Notes under the pieces: generated by a model
Told to the model about the DNA's origin: nothing
The model's database searches: none
Seen by the model: the letters and a program-made list of their open reading frames with translations, nothing else
Translations under genes and position numbers: made by a program
Shown here: positions 7,528 through 16,120 of the stretch, one piece after another
Layout: every line of letters starts with the position of its first letter
How positions within the stretch are numbered: position 1 is the stretch's first letter
NCBI RefSeq assembly: GCF_007997015.1
Contig: NZ_VOSM01000001.1
Coordinates: forward strand, 558,001-622,000
Reading direction: 5' to 3'
DNA: 64,000 nt
From: Lujinxingia vulgaris
GTDB lineage: Bacteria > Myxococcota_A > Bradymonadia > Bradymonadales > Bradymonadaceae

Positions 7528-9711
7528 TTATTTACGAGCGGCCTCGGCGGTGAGGTTATTGCCTTCCCAGACCTGCCCGTTGAGCGCCACGACGACGTCG
7601 CGGAAGTACTCGCGGCGCACATGAATGAAGGAGTAGGTGCTCTCCATCTGAAGATCACCAAAGTCCTCCGGGTCCATGCCGGACATGTAGCATAGCATGG
7701 TCACCAGCTCTTCGTCAGAGCCGAAGGTGGAGCTGCCCAGGTTCAGATACATCTTACGCGTGTCGCGAGGCGCGGGGGCCGCAGGCGCGGCCACGGCCAC
7801 GGCCACCGGAGTGGGCACGGGGGCCGAAGCGCCCTTATTTCCACCCTGGCTGCTGCCACTGCGCGCCGCACGCGAGCGGCGGCGGGTGCGCTCCCGGCGA
7901 GGCTTGTTTGCCTCCGGAGCGGGGCTGCTTTCCTCGGCGCTCGGCGCCGTGGGCGCCTTCGCAGCAGCCTCTTCCTGCACCTCTTGCGGCTGCGCGCTGG
8001 AGCCATGGCTTCCGCGCGAGCGACGACGCGCTCCCCGACGGCGACGGCGCCGACCGGAGCCTTCTTCGCGCTGCTCGCCACCACTCTCCTGCGTGGTTTC
8101 TGCCGATTCTTTCTTGTCTTCGGCCTTCTTCTCTTCGGCTCTGGGAGCTTCGGTCTTCTTCGCTTCGACCTTCTTCTCGTCGGCTTTGGGAGCTTCGGTC
8201 GTCTTCGCTTCGACCTTCTTCTCTTCAGCCCTGGGAGCTTCGGTCGTCTTCGCTTCGACCTTCTTCTCTTCGGCTTTGGGAGCTTCGGTCGTCTTCGTTT
8301 CGACCTTCTTCTCTTCGGCTTTGGGAGCTTCGGTCTTGGCCGCAGGGGCAGCCGCCGCGGAAGCTTCCACCGACGCGCTCAGGGGAGCACCCTTTTGCAC
8401 GCGCTCGGCGATCGCGAGAAGTCGTGCCACGGTGCGCACCGGGTCGAGATCACCGCCTTCGCTCGCCTCATTAAGAAGGATCTCGGCGATGCCCATGTGC
8501 GCGCCGTAGGGAAGATCGTTGCGCCCCTCCAGCTGGGTGGCGATGCGGGTGAGACCGCGGCGCTGGCGCGCCTTCATGATCTCCACCGGCGTGGGCAGGC
8601 TGCGCTCGATGAGGTTCACCGAGTACATCTTGCGCACCTGGAAGAAGGTCGCGACCTCATTGGGCGCGATCAGGCTGATGGCCTTACCCTTCTTGCCGGC
8701 GCGGCCGGTACGGCCGGTGCGGTGGATGTAAACCTCGGCCGAATCCGGGAGCACGAAGTTGATAACGTGGCTCAAGTCCGAGATGTCAATGCCGCGGGCG
8801 GCCACGTCGGTGGCTACGATGTAGTCGATCTTGCCATCGCGCAGCGCGGCCAGCGTCTTCTCGCGTTCTTTCTGCGGAAGATCGCCGTTGAGCACGTCGG
8901 CGCGGTAGCCGTGGCGCTTCAAAAACGAGGTCACCATGAAGGTATCATCTTTCGTGTTCGCAAAGATGATCGCACTGTCGGGCTCCTCATACTCCAGCAC
9001 TTTGATCAGGTCGCGGGGACGCCCCACGCCACGCACCGGGTAGTACGAATGCGCCACGTCGACTGAGGCGACCGAGTCGGTCGAGAGCAGCACGTTCTCC
9101 GGGTAGAAGAGCGTCTTGTTGCCCAGGGCCTTGATCTCATCGGTGATCGTCGCCGAGAAGAGCAGGCTCTGACGCTCCTCCGGGAGGAAGGCCATGATCG
9201 CCTCGATGTCGTCGCGAAAGCCCATCGAGAGCATCTCGTCGGCCTCATCGAGGCAGAGCAAGCGAAGCTGGCTAAGATCGATCTTGCCCCGCTCACACAG
9301 GTCAATAAGACGCCCCGGGGTGGCGACCACGATCGAGGACTTTTCCAGCTCCTCGTACTGGCGCTCGTAGGAGGTGCCCCCGTAGATGGCGGTGGCTTTG
9401 ACGCGCTTGAACTGGCCCAGGCGCTCAAACTCATTGCAGACCTGCTGGGCGAGCTCACGGGTGGGCGCGAGCACCAGCACGTCGATGCGGCCGGGCACCG
9501 GCTCGAGCATCTCGATCATCGGGATGCCGAAGGCGGCGGTCTTTCCGGAGCCGGTCTGCGACTGCAGGATCAGATCGATGCCGGCGAGGATAAGAGGAAT
9601 GGCGGCAACCTGCGCCTTGGTGGGGCGGGTGTAGCCGATGGCGTCGAGAGCACGACGCATCTCATCGCTGAGGTAGAAGTCGTCAAAAGTATGTTCAGCG
9701 GTCGTCAGCAT
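7528..9711 (-). CDS. DEAD-box RNA helicase (CsdA/DeaD-type) with DbpA-like C-terminal RNA-binding domain
   Basis: This ATP-dependent RNA helicase likely acts in ribosome assembly, cold response or mRNA decay. All core motifs are present: the Q-motif region GYTRPTKAQ, QTGSGKT (Walker A), PTRELAQQV, ATPGRLIDL, DEAD, SAT, ATDVAARGIDI and HRTGRTGRAG. After the core there is a helical stretch, then a Lys/Glu/Ala-rich linker with a 15-residue tandem repeat. Arg-rich basic segments (RRRRRRGARRRSRG) follow. The last 75 residues (KMYLNLGSS to the end) resemble the DbpA C-terminal RNA-binding domain. The start is the ATG at 9711, preceded by AAAGAGGAAC. The long basic linker is typical of CsdA-like helicases; the regular repeat is unusual. 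Confidence 0.93.
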   Translation of the reverse strand: MLTTAEHTFDDFYLSDEMRRALDAIGYTRPTKAQVAAIPLILAGIDLILQSQTGSGKTAAFGIPMIEMLEPVPGRIDVLVLAPTRELAQQVCNEFERLGQFKRVKATAIYGGTSYERQYEELEKSSIVVATPGRLIDLCERGKIDLSQLRLLCLDEADEMLSMGFRDDIEAIMAFLPEERQSLLFSATITDEIKALGNKTLFYPENVLLSTDSVASVDVAHSYYPVRGVGRPRDLIKVLEYEEPDSAIIFANTKDDTFMVTSFLKRHGYRADVLNGDLPQKEREKTLAALRDGKIDYIVATDVAARGIDISDLSHVINFVLPDSAEVYIHRTGRTGRAGKKGKAISLIAPNEVATFFQVRKMYSVNLIERSLPTPVEIMKARQRRGLTRIATQLEGRNDLPYGAHMGIAEILLNEASEGGDLDPVRTVARLLAIAERVQKGAPLSASVEASAAAAPAAKTEAPKAEEKKVETKTTEAPKAEEKKVEAKTTEAPRAEEKKVEAKTTEAPKADEKKVEAKKTEAPRAEEKKAEDKKESAETTQESGGEQREEGSGRRRRRRGARRRSRGSHGSSAQPQEVQEEAAAKAPTAPSAEESSPAPEANKPRRERTRRRSRAARSGSSQGGNKGASAPVPTPVAVAVAAPAAPAPRDTRKMYLNLGSSTFGSDEELVTMLCYMSGMDPEDFGDLQMESTYSFIHVRREYFRDVVVALNGQVWEGNNLTAEAARK
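8115..8336. repeat. 45-bp in-frame tandem repeat (about 5 copies) in the helicase gene
   Basis: The core GGGAGCTTCGGTC recurs at exactly 45-bp spacing (8143, 8188, 8233, 8278, 8323). On the coding strand this gives five imperfect copies of the 15-residue unit TEAPKAEEKKVEAKT, with Lys/Arg and Glu/Asp exchanges. The unit length keeps the frame, so gain or loss of copies would change linker length without breaking the protein. The peptide resembles histone H1-like or AlgP-like Ala/Lys/Pro repeats. Confidence 0.9.
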
Positions 9712-9864
9712 GTTCCTCTTTCTCGTCAAAAAGACCCGGGGGGTAGGGCGCCCATTGCGCCAAAACGTGAACCGCCTGCGGATCAATGCGGCTCGTCCTT
9801 ACCTAATGTCGGGCGAGGTCGCAAGGTGCGGCGCGCCCGCTGCTACTCGGAGCGACAGATGCGC

Positions 9865-10299
9865 TCATCCCTGGCCGCGCTCCCGACGCAGCCGCTCGAT
9901 CGACGCGATGAGTCGTTTCATCTCATCGTCGAGGTCCTCTTCCATCATCTGAACGTCGCCGCGCTCAAAGGCCTCAACGACCTCCCTGGGGGGAGGAGGC
10001 AGGGGTTGGCCTGCGCGCTCATCGAGCTGAATCTCGATGCGCTCCACCGGCCAGGGGGCGTAGCGTTGAACCCGACGCAACAGCGCCAGGGGACGGCGCT
10101 TCCATTCATCGGCCAGCGAGGGATGTCGCACCGCCACACGCAGCGTGCCCTCAAAGAGGCTCAGCGGCTCGCAGAGGTGGGTGAGCTCCTCACCCACCAT
10201 CGTCGGCCAGACCTGACGCAGGAAGCTTCGGGTCGGTGCGGGCAGCTCGCCGCGCTCTTTGCCGGCACGTGCCGCCGCCTTGAGTATGTCGTCAAACAT
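9865..10299 (-). CDS. DUF721/DciA-like protein
   Basis: This 144-residue protein has the layout of the DUF721 family: MFDDILKAAARAGKER, a helical region ending WPTMVGEELTHLCEP, then the characteristic LFEGTLRVAVRHPSLADEWKRR strand-helix and LLRRVQRYAPWPVERIEIQL. Family members called DciA load or assist the replicative helicase DnaB in bacteria that lack DnaC/DnaI, so a DNA replication role is likely but not proven for every member. The C-terminus is acidic (MMEEDLDDEMKRL). It is divergent from the tRNA-Val gene and 153 bp upstream of the helicase gene on the same strand. Confidence 0.75.
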   Translation of the reverse strand: MFDDILKAAARAGKERGELPAPTRSFLRQVWPTMVGEELTHLCEPLSLFEGTLRVAVRHPSLADEWKRRPLALLRRVQRYAPWPVERIEIQLDERAGQPLPPPPREVVEAFERGDVQMMEEDLDDEMKRLIASIERLRRERGQG

Positions 10300-10510
10300 C
10301 GATGATCTCCGTGGTGATCGTCATATCCCCACCTTATTATAGGACCCGTACTTTGAGGCAAGCCTCGTACGGTCCGGGATCGCGCGTCTGCCAGAGGGGG
10401 TGGTGGGTGGATGTTGTGTTGTTGAAGTGTAACGTGCTGATATCGCTTGGAAATGTGGCGCCATGTGGCGAATGGGGGGCTGCGGGGCGCAAAAAAGTAT
10501 GAAAAATCTG

Positions 10511-10539
10511 TTGACACTCCGGGGGGGCAGGGCTACAAA
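10511..10539 (+). promoter_or_regulatory. Sigma70-type promoter for tRNA-Val
   Basis: TTGACA at 10511-10516 and TACAAA at 10534-10539 are separated by exactly 17 bases. The spacer is G-rich. Transcription would start near 10546, about 50 bases before the tRNA. The promoter may also feed the downstream infC operon. Confidence 0.75.
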
Positions 10540-10597
10540 CCGAATCGTGCCGCGGCGGTGAAAAACACTGCAGCAACGAAGCACAGAATCCCATTCA

Positions 10598-10669
10598 AGG
10601 CGCGTAGCTCAGTGGGAGAGCACTTCCCTGACACGGAAGGGGTCGGCGGTTCAATCCCGCCCGCGCCTA
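10598..10669 (+). tRNA. tRNA-Val (GAC anticodon)
   Basis: The cloverleaf folds cleanly. The 7-bp acceptor stem is AGGCGCG/CGCGCCT with discriminator A, followed by T8-A9, D stem GCTC/GAGC, and anticodon stem CTTCC/GGAAG around loop CTGACAC. The T stem is GGCGG/CCGCC around TTCAATC. The anticodon is GAC, read as valine. The 3' CCA is not encoded. A strong promoter lies about 60 bases upstream. Confidence 0.95.
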
Positions 10670-10847
10670 TATCATCGAAACCCAGAACGTGTCGCCTTCG
10701 AGCGGAACCTTCGGGCCGAAATGACAACTGAGAAATACAGGCTGGCGGCTCCCTCGCATTGAGCGTTAGGGGGCTGCTCTGGCATTTAGACGGGGTTTTT
10801 GGAGCTACGGCAACGACAACCCCCGCTTAGAGCTTTGATCGAGGTCC

Positions 10848-11372
10848 ATGGCGGATAAAGAACCGAAGATTAATCGTCGCATTCGCGCTCCTGAAGTGCG
10901 TGTGATCGATCCCGATGGCGAGCAGCTGGGTATCATGAGCTCGGACGACGCGCTGGAGAGGGCCGAAAGTTTCGGCCTGGATCTGGTGGAGGTCGCCCCT
11001 CAGGCGCGCCCGCCGGTCGTGCGGATCATGGACTACGGTAAGTTCAAGTATCAGCAGAAGAAGCGCACCGCTGAGGCCCGTAAGAAGTCCTCACGCGTCG
11101 AGCTCAAAGAGGTTAAGTTTCGTCCGAAGACCGACGAACACGACTTCCAGACCAAGCTTCGTCGCGCCCGGCGCTTCCTCGAAGAGAACAACAAGGTCAA
11201 GCTGACCGTGATGTTCCGGGGCCGTGAGATCACTCACCCCGAGATCGCGCGCACCATGCTTCAGCGCGCGGCCGAGGAGCTGGCCGATGCAGCTCAGGTT
11301 GAGCAGAGCGCACGGATGGAAGGGCGCAACATGACGCTTTTTCTCACCCCGAAGAACGTCAGCGTGAGCTGA
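10848..11372 (+). CDS. infC: Translation initiation factor IF-3
   Basis: IF-3 binds the 30S subunit, prevents premature 50S joining and checks the initiator codon. The 174-residue protein shows the N-domain (INRRIRAPEVRVIDPDGEQL, then ALERAESFGLDLVEVAP), the central VRIMDYGKFKYQQKK linker and the C-domain (ELKEVKFRPKTDEHDF, FLEENNKVKLTVMFRGREI). It is the first gene of the conserved infC-rpmI-rplT-pheS-pheT-ihfA run. The start here is an ordinary ATG with a nearby GAGG, not the rare AUU/AUC used for autoregulation in many bacteria, so the autogenous control known from E. coli may be absent or differ. A terminator-like hairpin follows. Confidence 0.97.
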   Translation: MADKEPKINRRIRAPEVRVIDPDGEQLGIMSSDDALERAESFGLDLVEVAPQARPPVVRIMDYGKFKYQQKKRTAEARKKSSRVELKEVKFRPKTDEHDFQTKLRRARRFLEENNKVKLTVMFRGREITHPEIARTMLQRAAEELADAAQVEQSARMEGRNMTLFLTPKNVSVS

Positions 11373-11395
11373 GTGTTCTGAGCTCGAAGATGTAA

Positions 11396-11426
11396 GACGC
11401 CGGACGTTTTCGTCCGGCGTTTTTTT
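11396..11426 (+). terminator. Terminator or attenuator between infC and rpmI
   Basis: A hairpin with arms GACGCCGGACG and CGTCCGGCGT around a TTTT loop is followed directly by a run of seven T. It sits inside an otherwise conserved operon, about 165 bases before rpmI. It either ends most infC transcripts or serves as an attenuator for the ribosomal protein genes. Confidence 0.85.
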
Positions 11427-11589
11427 ATGAGGGCGCCGGGCCGGGCAACGACCTTTTGAGCCGACTTCGCGCAACGCGGCTAAATTGAGGGTTGCCAGAC
11501 GGATTTCATTCAGGTAGCTGTATGCGCCCTTTCGAAGGGAGCTTTTGAGCGTGTCGACAGTCGACGCGCCATCTGTCCAGGAGATTGAT

Positions 11590-11787
11590 ATGTCGAAGAT
11601 GAAAACGCATCGCGGAGCCGCCAAACGCTTCAAGATGACCAAGAGCGGTAAAGTGAAGTACCGCCGCGGCTTCCGCGCCCACATCCTGACCAAGAAGAGC
11701 AGCAAGCGTAAGCGTCAGCTCCGCAAAGACGGGTACATCCACCCGGCGGACGAGCCTCGCGTCAAGAAGCTTATTGGCGAAGGTTAA
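11590..11787 (+). CDS. rpmI: 50S ribosomal protein L35
   Basis: The 65-residue basic protein MSKMKTHRGAAKRFKMTKSG continues with the typical KVKYRRGFRAHILTKKS and ends near VKKLIG, as expected for bL35. The ATG at 11590 follows CCAGGAGATTGAT, a good ribosome-binding site. Upstream in-frame codons would add 15 non-conserved residues, so I reject the longer start. It is followed by rplT after 64 bases. In E. coli L20 represses this mRNA by binding the rpmI leader; whether that holds here is not visible. Confidence 0.97.
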   Translation: MSKMKTHRGAAKRFKMTKSGKVKYRRGFRAHILTKKSSKRKRQLRKDGYIHPADEPRVKKLIGEG

Positions 11788-11851
11788 GACACCACGTTTG
11801 CGGTCTGACCTGGTTATGATCTGGGTTGCCCCACCACCATGAGGAAGAGCT

Positions 11852-12208
11852 ATGCCACGCGTCAAAAGAGGTTTTAAAGCGCGTCGTCGTCGCAAGAAGG
11901 TCTTGCGCGCGGCCAAAGGTTTCGTCGGCGGTCGCCGTCGTCTGTTCAAGAACGCCAAAGAGACCCTGCACCGCTCCTGGGTCTACGCTTACCGCGATCG
12001 TCGTCAGCGCAAGCGCCAGTTCCGTCGCCTGTGGATCACCCGTATCAACGCCGCAGCTCGCCAGAATGGCATGAGCTACAGCGCGCTGATCGGTGGTCTG
12101 AAGCGCGCCGGCGTGGAGCTGGACCGCAAGGTCCTGGCGGATATGGCCGTGTTTGACTCGGCCGGGTTCGCTCAAGTGGTCAGCGCGGCGAAGAACGCCA
12201 CGAACTGA
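11852..12208 (+). CDS. rplT: 50S ribosomal protein L20
   Basis: The 118-residue protein has the L20 signature throughout: [20 protein letters not shown] at the start, then [32 protein letters not shown] and [19 protein letters not shown]. bL20 is needed for early 50S assembly and can be an autorepressor of its own operon. The ATG at 11852 follows GAGGAAGAGCT. pheS follows after about 150 bases that include an imperfect terminator-like structure. Confidence 0.97.
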   Translation: MPRVKRGFKARRRRKKVLRAAKGFVGGRRRLFKNAKETLHRSWVYAYRDRRQRKRQFRRLWITRINAAARQNGMSYSALIGGLKRAGVELDRKVLADMAVFDSAGFAQVVSAAKNATN

Positions 12209-12243
12209 TCGCGGCGCTCGCTAAGAAGCGCTGCAGGTTGAGT

Positions 12244-12298
12244 GACGCCCCGTTTCGAATCATCAGTCAGGATGAGGCGATCGGGGCGTTTGTTTTTT
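12244..12298 (+). terminator. Possible terminator/attenuator upstream of pheS
   Basis: Arms ACGCCCC and GGGGCGT are separated by about 33 bases and followed by TTGTTTTTTT. The loop is long, so the structure is weaker than the other terminators here. Its place before pheST fits attenuation or partial termination. No Phe-rich leader peptide could be identified. Confidence 0.45.
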
Positions 12299-12355
12299 TC
12301 TTGGCGGTCTTTCCCGCCGGATAACGATCGACGCGAAGCAAAAGGACAAGGCGCG

Positions 12356-13387
12356 ATGAACGTGGAAGAGCTCAGCAAGAAGCTCGAAGAGCTGGCCGCG
12401 CAGGCCGTCGAGGAGCTGGCCGTGGCACCTCGTAAAGAGGACGCCATTCAGATCAAGAACCGCTACCTGGGTCGCAAGGGCGATGTGCAGGAGCTGATGA
12501 AGGTGCTGCGCGATCTGCCCCATGAGGCGCGTCGGGTGGCCGGGCAGGCCTCCAACGCCTGCAAAACGGCCATCGAAGAGGCCTTTGAGTCGCGTATGCG
12601 TGCGCTGGCCAACGAGGAGCTCGAGCGCAAGATGCGCGAAGAGGCCGTCGACATCACGTTGCCCTCGCGCCCGCTGCACGCCTCGATGGGGCATCCGCTG
12701 CGCCAGATCGAGCAGGAGCTCATCGGCATCTTTGAAGAGATGGGCTTCGAGGTGGCCGAAGGCCCCGAGATCGAGAGCGACTACTTCAACTTCGAGGCGT
12801 TGAACTTCCCGCCGGATCACCCCGCGCGCGATATGCAAGACACCTTCATGCTCGACGACCAGCGCCTGCTGCGCACACACACCTCGCCGGTGCAGGTGCG
12901 CACGATGCAGGCCTACGAGCTGCCGGTGCGCGTGATCTCGCCAGGGCGCGTCTACCGCTGCGACAGCGACATCACCCACAGCCCGGTCTTCCATCAGATC
13001 GAGGGGCTCTTGATCGATGAGCACGTCACCTTTGGCGATCTCAAAGGCACGCTGCAGCTCTTCGCCGAGCGTTGCTTCGGGGAGGGCACGCCGATTCGTC
13101 TGCGCCCGAGCTTCTTCCCCTTCACCGAGCCCAGCGCCGAGGTCGACGTCGGCTGCATCTTCTGTCGCAGCCAGGGCTGCCGGGTGTGCAGTCACACCGG
13201 CTGGCTGGAGATCCTGGGCTCGGGCATGGTCGACCCCAACGTGCTTGAAGCCTCGGGCATCGATCCGCAGCGCTACAGCGGGTTTGCTTTTGGGCTCGGT
13301 GTGGAGCGGGTGGCGATGCTCAAGCTGGGCGTCAACGACATCCGGCTCTTCTACGAGAACGATCTTCGCTTTCTGGAGCAGTTCTGA
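12356..13387 (+). CDS. pheS: Phenylalanyl-tRNA synthetase alpha subunit
   Basis: The catalytic subunit of the cytoplasmic (alpha-beta)2 enzyme charges tRNA-Phe. The 343 residues include the N-terminal coiled coil (about 1-85) and the class II core. Core motifs visible are HPLRQIEQELIGIFEEMGFE, FNFEALNFPPDHPARDMQDT, LLRTHTSPVQVRTM, motif 2 around GRVYRCDSDITHSPVFHQIEG, RLRPSFFPFTEPSAEVDV and motif 3 FAFGLGVERVAMLKLG. A CxxC-type insert (CIFCRSQGCRVC) lies between motifs 2 and 3. The start is the ATG at 12356; upstream in-frame codons overlap the terminator-like structure. pheT follows after 56 bases. Confidence 0.97.
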   Translation: MNVEELSKKLEELAAQAVEELAVAPRKEDAIQIKNRYLGRKGDVQELMKVLRDLPHEARRVAGQASNACKTAIEEAFESRMRALANEELERKMREEAVDITLPSRPLHASMGHPLRQIEQELIGIFEEMGFEVAEGPEIESDYFNFEALNFPPDHPARDMQDTFMLDDQRLLRTHTSPVQVRTMQAYELPVRVISPGRVYRCDSDITHSPVFHQIEGLLIDEHVTFGDLKGTLQLFAERCFGEGTPIRLRPSFFPFTEPSAEVDVGCIFCRSQGCRVCSHTGWLEILGSGMVDPNVLEASGIDPQRYSGFAFGLGVERVAMLKLGVNDIRLFYENDLRFLEQF

Positions 13388-13443
13388 GCAGGGTGCCCTC
13401 GTTAAGCGCGCCAACAGACGACTTTTTGAACGACGAGTAGACG

Positions 13444-15924
13444 ATGAAAGTGAGCTTGAACTGGCTCAACCAGTGGGTGGAAATCGAAGATCTGGATGCC
13501 GACGAGCTGGCCTCTCGCCTGACGCTGGCCGGCCTGGAGGTCGAAGAGGTCGAGCGCATCGGCGAAGGCCAGGAGAAGATCGTGGTCGGCCGCATCGACG
13601 CGATCGAGGAGCACCCCAAAGCCGACCGGCTGGTGGTGTGTAAGGTCGACGCCGGTGAGGGGGAGCTGCGCCAGATCGTATGCGGCGCCAAAAACATGAA
13701 GGCCGGCGACTTTGTACCGGTGGCGCTCCCCGGCGCCGAGCCGCCCGGCATCGACTTTGCCATCGGCGCGCGAAAGGTCATGGGCGTTGCCTCGGCCGGG
13801 ATGTTGTGCAGCGAGGAGGAACTCGACCTCGCCACCGAGAGCGAAGGACTGATGCTCCTCGACCGCAGCCTGCCTGTGGGCAAGCCCATCTTTGAAGCGC
13901 TGGGTCTTAAAGACGTGGTGCTGCATATCGGGCTGACGCCCAACCGCCCCGACTGCCTCAGCCACCGCGGTGTGGCGCGTGAGGTCGCCGCGCTCTACGG
14001 GCGTACGCTGCGCGCGGAACGCCTGCAGACGAGCGCGCCGGCGTGGGAAGGCGCCGGCGAGTCGATCGAGGGGGCCGCCGCCCTGGAGGTTGTCGATGTG
14101 GAGGGATGCCCGCGCTACACCGCGGCGGTGCTTGAGGGCGTCAAAGTCGGCCCGAGCCCCCTGTGGCTTCGCCAGCGCCTGGCTGCGCTGGGGATGCGCA
14201 GCGTCAACAACATCGTCGATGTGACCAACTACGTGCTCATGGATTTGGGCCAGCCCCTGCACGCCTTTGACCTCGATAAGCTCGAAGGTCAGCAGGTCGT
14301 GGTGCGACGCGCCGCCGCCGGGGAGACGATCGAGGCCATCGATCACAAGACCTATAAGCTCGATGAGGCCGATCTTGTGATCGCCGATGTATCGCGCCCG
14401 GTGGCAATCGCCGGCGTGATGGGCGGGGCTGAGAGCGAAGTCACCGAGGCCACCACGCGCATCCTGCTGGAGTGCGCCTACTTCGATCCGCGCTCGGTGC
14501 GCGTGACCGCCAAGCGCCACGGGCTGCACTCGGAGTCGAGCCACCGCTATGAGCGCGGCATCGATCCGGGGGCGATCGTCGATAACCTGGGAGAGGCGGT
14601 TGCGCTTCTTCTTCAGGCGCAGTCGCACCTTGAGGGCGATGCACCGGTCGTGCGCAGCGGCATTCTGGATGAAGGTCCGGGGGTTGAGGCTACGCCGGCG
14701 ATCTCCCTTGGAAAAGATCGCGCCAACCAGGTGTTGGGCACCGATATTGAGCCCGCCCAGGTGCTCGCCTACCTCAAGAGTGTGGGCGTAGAACGGGTAG
14801 AGGAAGATGACCAGGGCTGGCGCTTCCGCGTGCCGACCTACCGCCCGGACCTCGAGCGCGGGATCGATCTCGTAGAAGAGATCGCGCGTTTGCACGGCTT
14901 CGATAAGATCGAAGCGACACTTCCCCGCGCGCTGATGGGGCACGCCCACCAGCTGCAGAAGGACACCGAGCGCGGCACGATCGTCTCGCGCGCCGAGCGC
15001 CGTGCGCTGAACTGGGTGCGCGATCTTCTGCTCAGCCAGGGCCTGCGCGAAGCGGTGAACTACAGCTTTATGGGAGAGGGCGATCTTGATCGTCTGCGCT
15101 TTGATGAAGACGACTCCCGGCGCCTTGCACCCCGGGTGGCCAATCCGCTAGTGCAGGATCAGGCGTTGATGCGCACCACGCTCATCCCCAGCCTGCTTAA
15201 CAACCTCAAGGTCAACCGGGCGCAGCGCCGCCAGGATGTGGGGCTCTTTGAGATCGGTCGTCGCTACTTCATGACCGAGGAGCGCCGCACCCTGGGCATT
15301 GCCCTGACCGGTCGCAAGCGCACCCACTGGAGCGGTGAGGTGAGCTGGGACTTCTTCGACCTTAAGGGCATGGTCGAGGCGCTGGGGCAGGCGTTTGACG
15401 CTGCTGACGCGCAGTGGAGCAAGCCTCAGGTCGATGAACCCTACCTCCACCCGGGGGTGCAGGCGGTGTGGACGGTGGGCAACCAGCCGGTCGCGTTTAT
15501 CGGGCAGCTGCATCCGGCGGTCGCGTCAAAAGAGGGGAGCGATCAGCCGATCTTTGTGGCCGAGGTCGACCTGGAGGCGTTGATCGAGGAGGGCGCACCG
15601 GTGCGCAAGTTCAGCGCGTCGGCTCGCTTCCCGGCGGTGGTGCGTGACTTCGCGCTGGTGGTCGATAATGAGGTGGCCTACGCGAAACTTGAAGACGCGA
15701 TCGCCTCGCTCTGCGGCAGTGACGCTGGCTTCGGCGAGCTCTTTGAGAGTGTCGCGCTCTTCGACATTTACACCGGCCAGCCGATCCCCGAGGGCAAGCG
15801 TAGCCTCGCCATTAAGGTGACCTACCGCGCGCCCGATCGCACGCTGACGGAGGCCGAGATCGAGGCCGCCGACAACGCGCTGCTCGCGGCGGTGGAGTCC
15901 CAGACCGGGGCTCGTCTGCGATAA
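13444..15924 (+). CDS. pheT: Phenylalanyl-tRNA synthetase beta subunit
   Basis: This 826-residue partner of PheS has the full bacterial domain order. It starts MKVSLNWLNQWVEIEDLDAD, then has the OB-type tRNA-binding domain (VVGRIDAIEEHPKADRLVVC, about 40-150). The B3/B4 editing domain follows (LTPNRPDCLSHRGVAREVAA, then RSVNNIVDVTNYVLMDLGQP and LVIADVSRPVAIAGVMGG). Next come the B5 domain, the catalytic-like domain (MRTTLIPSLLNNLKVNRAQR) and the C-terminal FDX-ACB domain (SASARFPAVVRDFALVVD to VESQTGARLR). Length is typical. It ends just before a strong terminator, so ihfA is probably driven mainly by its own promoter. Confidence 0.97.
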   Translation: MKVSLNWLNQWVEIEDLDADELASRLTLAGLEVEEVERIGEGQEKIVVGRIDAIEEHPKADRLVVCKVDAGEGELRQIVCGAKNMKAGDFVPVALPGAEPPGIDFAIGARKVMGVASAGMLCSEEELDLATESEGLMLLDRSLPVGKPIFEALGLKDVVLHIGLTPNRPDCLSHRGVAREVAALYGRTLRAERLQTSAPAWEGAGESIEGAAALEVVDVEGCPRYTAAVLEGVKVGPSPLWLRQRLAALGMRSVNNIVDVTNYVLMDLGQPLHAFDLDKLEGQQVVVRRAAAGETIEAIDHKTYKLDEADLVIADVSRPVAIAGVMGGAESEVTEATTRILLECAYFDPRSVRVTAKRHGLHSESSHRYERGIDPGAIVDNLGEAVALLLQAQSHLEGDAPVVRSGILDEGPGVEATPAISLGKDRANQVLGTDIEPAQVLAYLKSVGVERVEEDDQGWRFRVPTYRPDLERGIDLVEEIARLHGFDKIEATLPRALMGHAHQLQKDTERGTIVSRAERRALNWVRDLLLSQGLREAVNYSFMGEGDLDRLRFDEDDSRRLAPRVANPLVQDQALMRTTLIPSLLNNLKVNRAQRRQDVGLFEIGRRYFMTEERRTLGIALTGRKRTHWSGEVSWDFFDLKGMVEALGQAFDAADAQWSKPQVDEPYLHPGVQAVWTVGNQPVAFIGQLHPAVASKEGSDQPIFVAEVDLEALIEEGAPVRKFSASARFPAVVRDFALVVDNEVAYAKLEDAIASLCGSDAGFGELFESVALFDIYTGQPIPEGKRSLAIKVTYRAPDRTLTEAEIEAADNALLAAVESQTGARLR

Positions 15925-15945
15925 GTCACAAAAATCGTGTTTCCT

Positions 15946-15988
15946 AAGACGGGGCCTTGTCTTAGACTGGGCCCCGTCTTGTGATTTT
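15946..15988 (+). terminator. Intrinsic terminator after pheT
   Basis: Perfect 11-base arms AAGACGGGGCC and GGCCCCGTCTT enclose a 13-base loop and are followed by TGTGATTTTG. The T-run is imperfect but the stem is very stable. It separates pheT from ihfA. Confidence 0.8.
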
Positions 15989-16040
15989 GATGTCCCGGGT
16001 GGGGATCTTCCGGGAAGTTTTCGCAGCCCTGATCTGAGGG

Positions 16041-16069
16041 TTGCGTGCTGCGGCCGCGCCGACTACAAA
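16041..16069 (+). promoter_or_regulatory. Promoter for ihfA
   Basis: TTGCGT (16041-16046) and TACAAA (16064-16069) are 17 bases apart, the same spacing and -10 hexamer as the tRNA-Val promoter. Start would be near 16076, giving a leader of about 45 bases before ihfA. The pheT terminator just upstream supports an independent promoter. Confidence 0.6.
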
Positions 16070-16120
16070 CCGGCCCGCTGCCGGAGTGTCTTACGTATCG
16101 ATGTGAGGAGCTGTAAGAAG

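Noticed and set aside
8115-8336. CRISPR-like repeat array
   Set aside because: The 45-bp repeats are contiguous with no spacers and encode in-frame peptide units.
10300-10597. Small frames upstream of the tRNA gene
   Set aside because: They are His/Pro/Arg-rich, lack ribosome-binding sites and overlap the tRNA promoter. Nothing supports them as genes.
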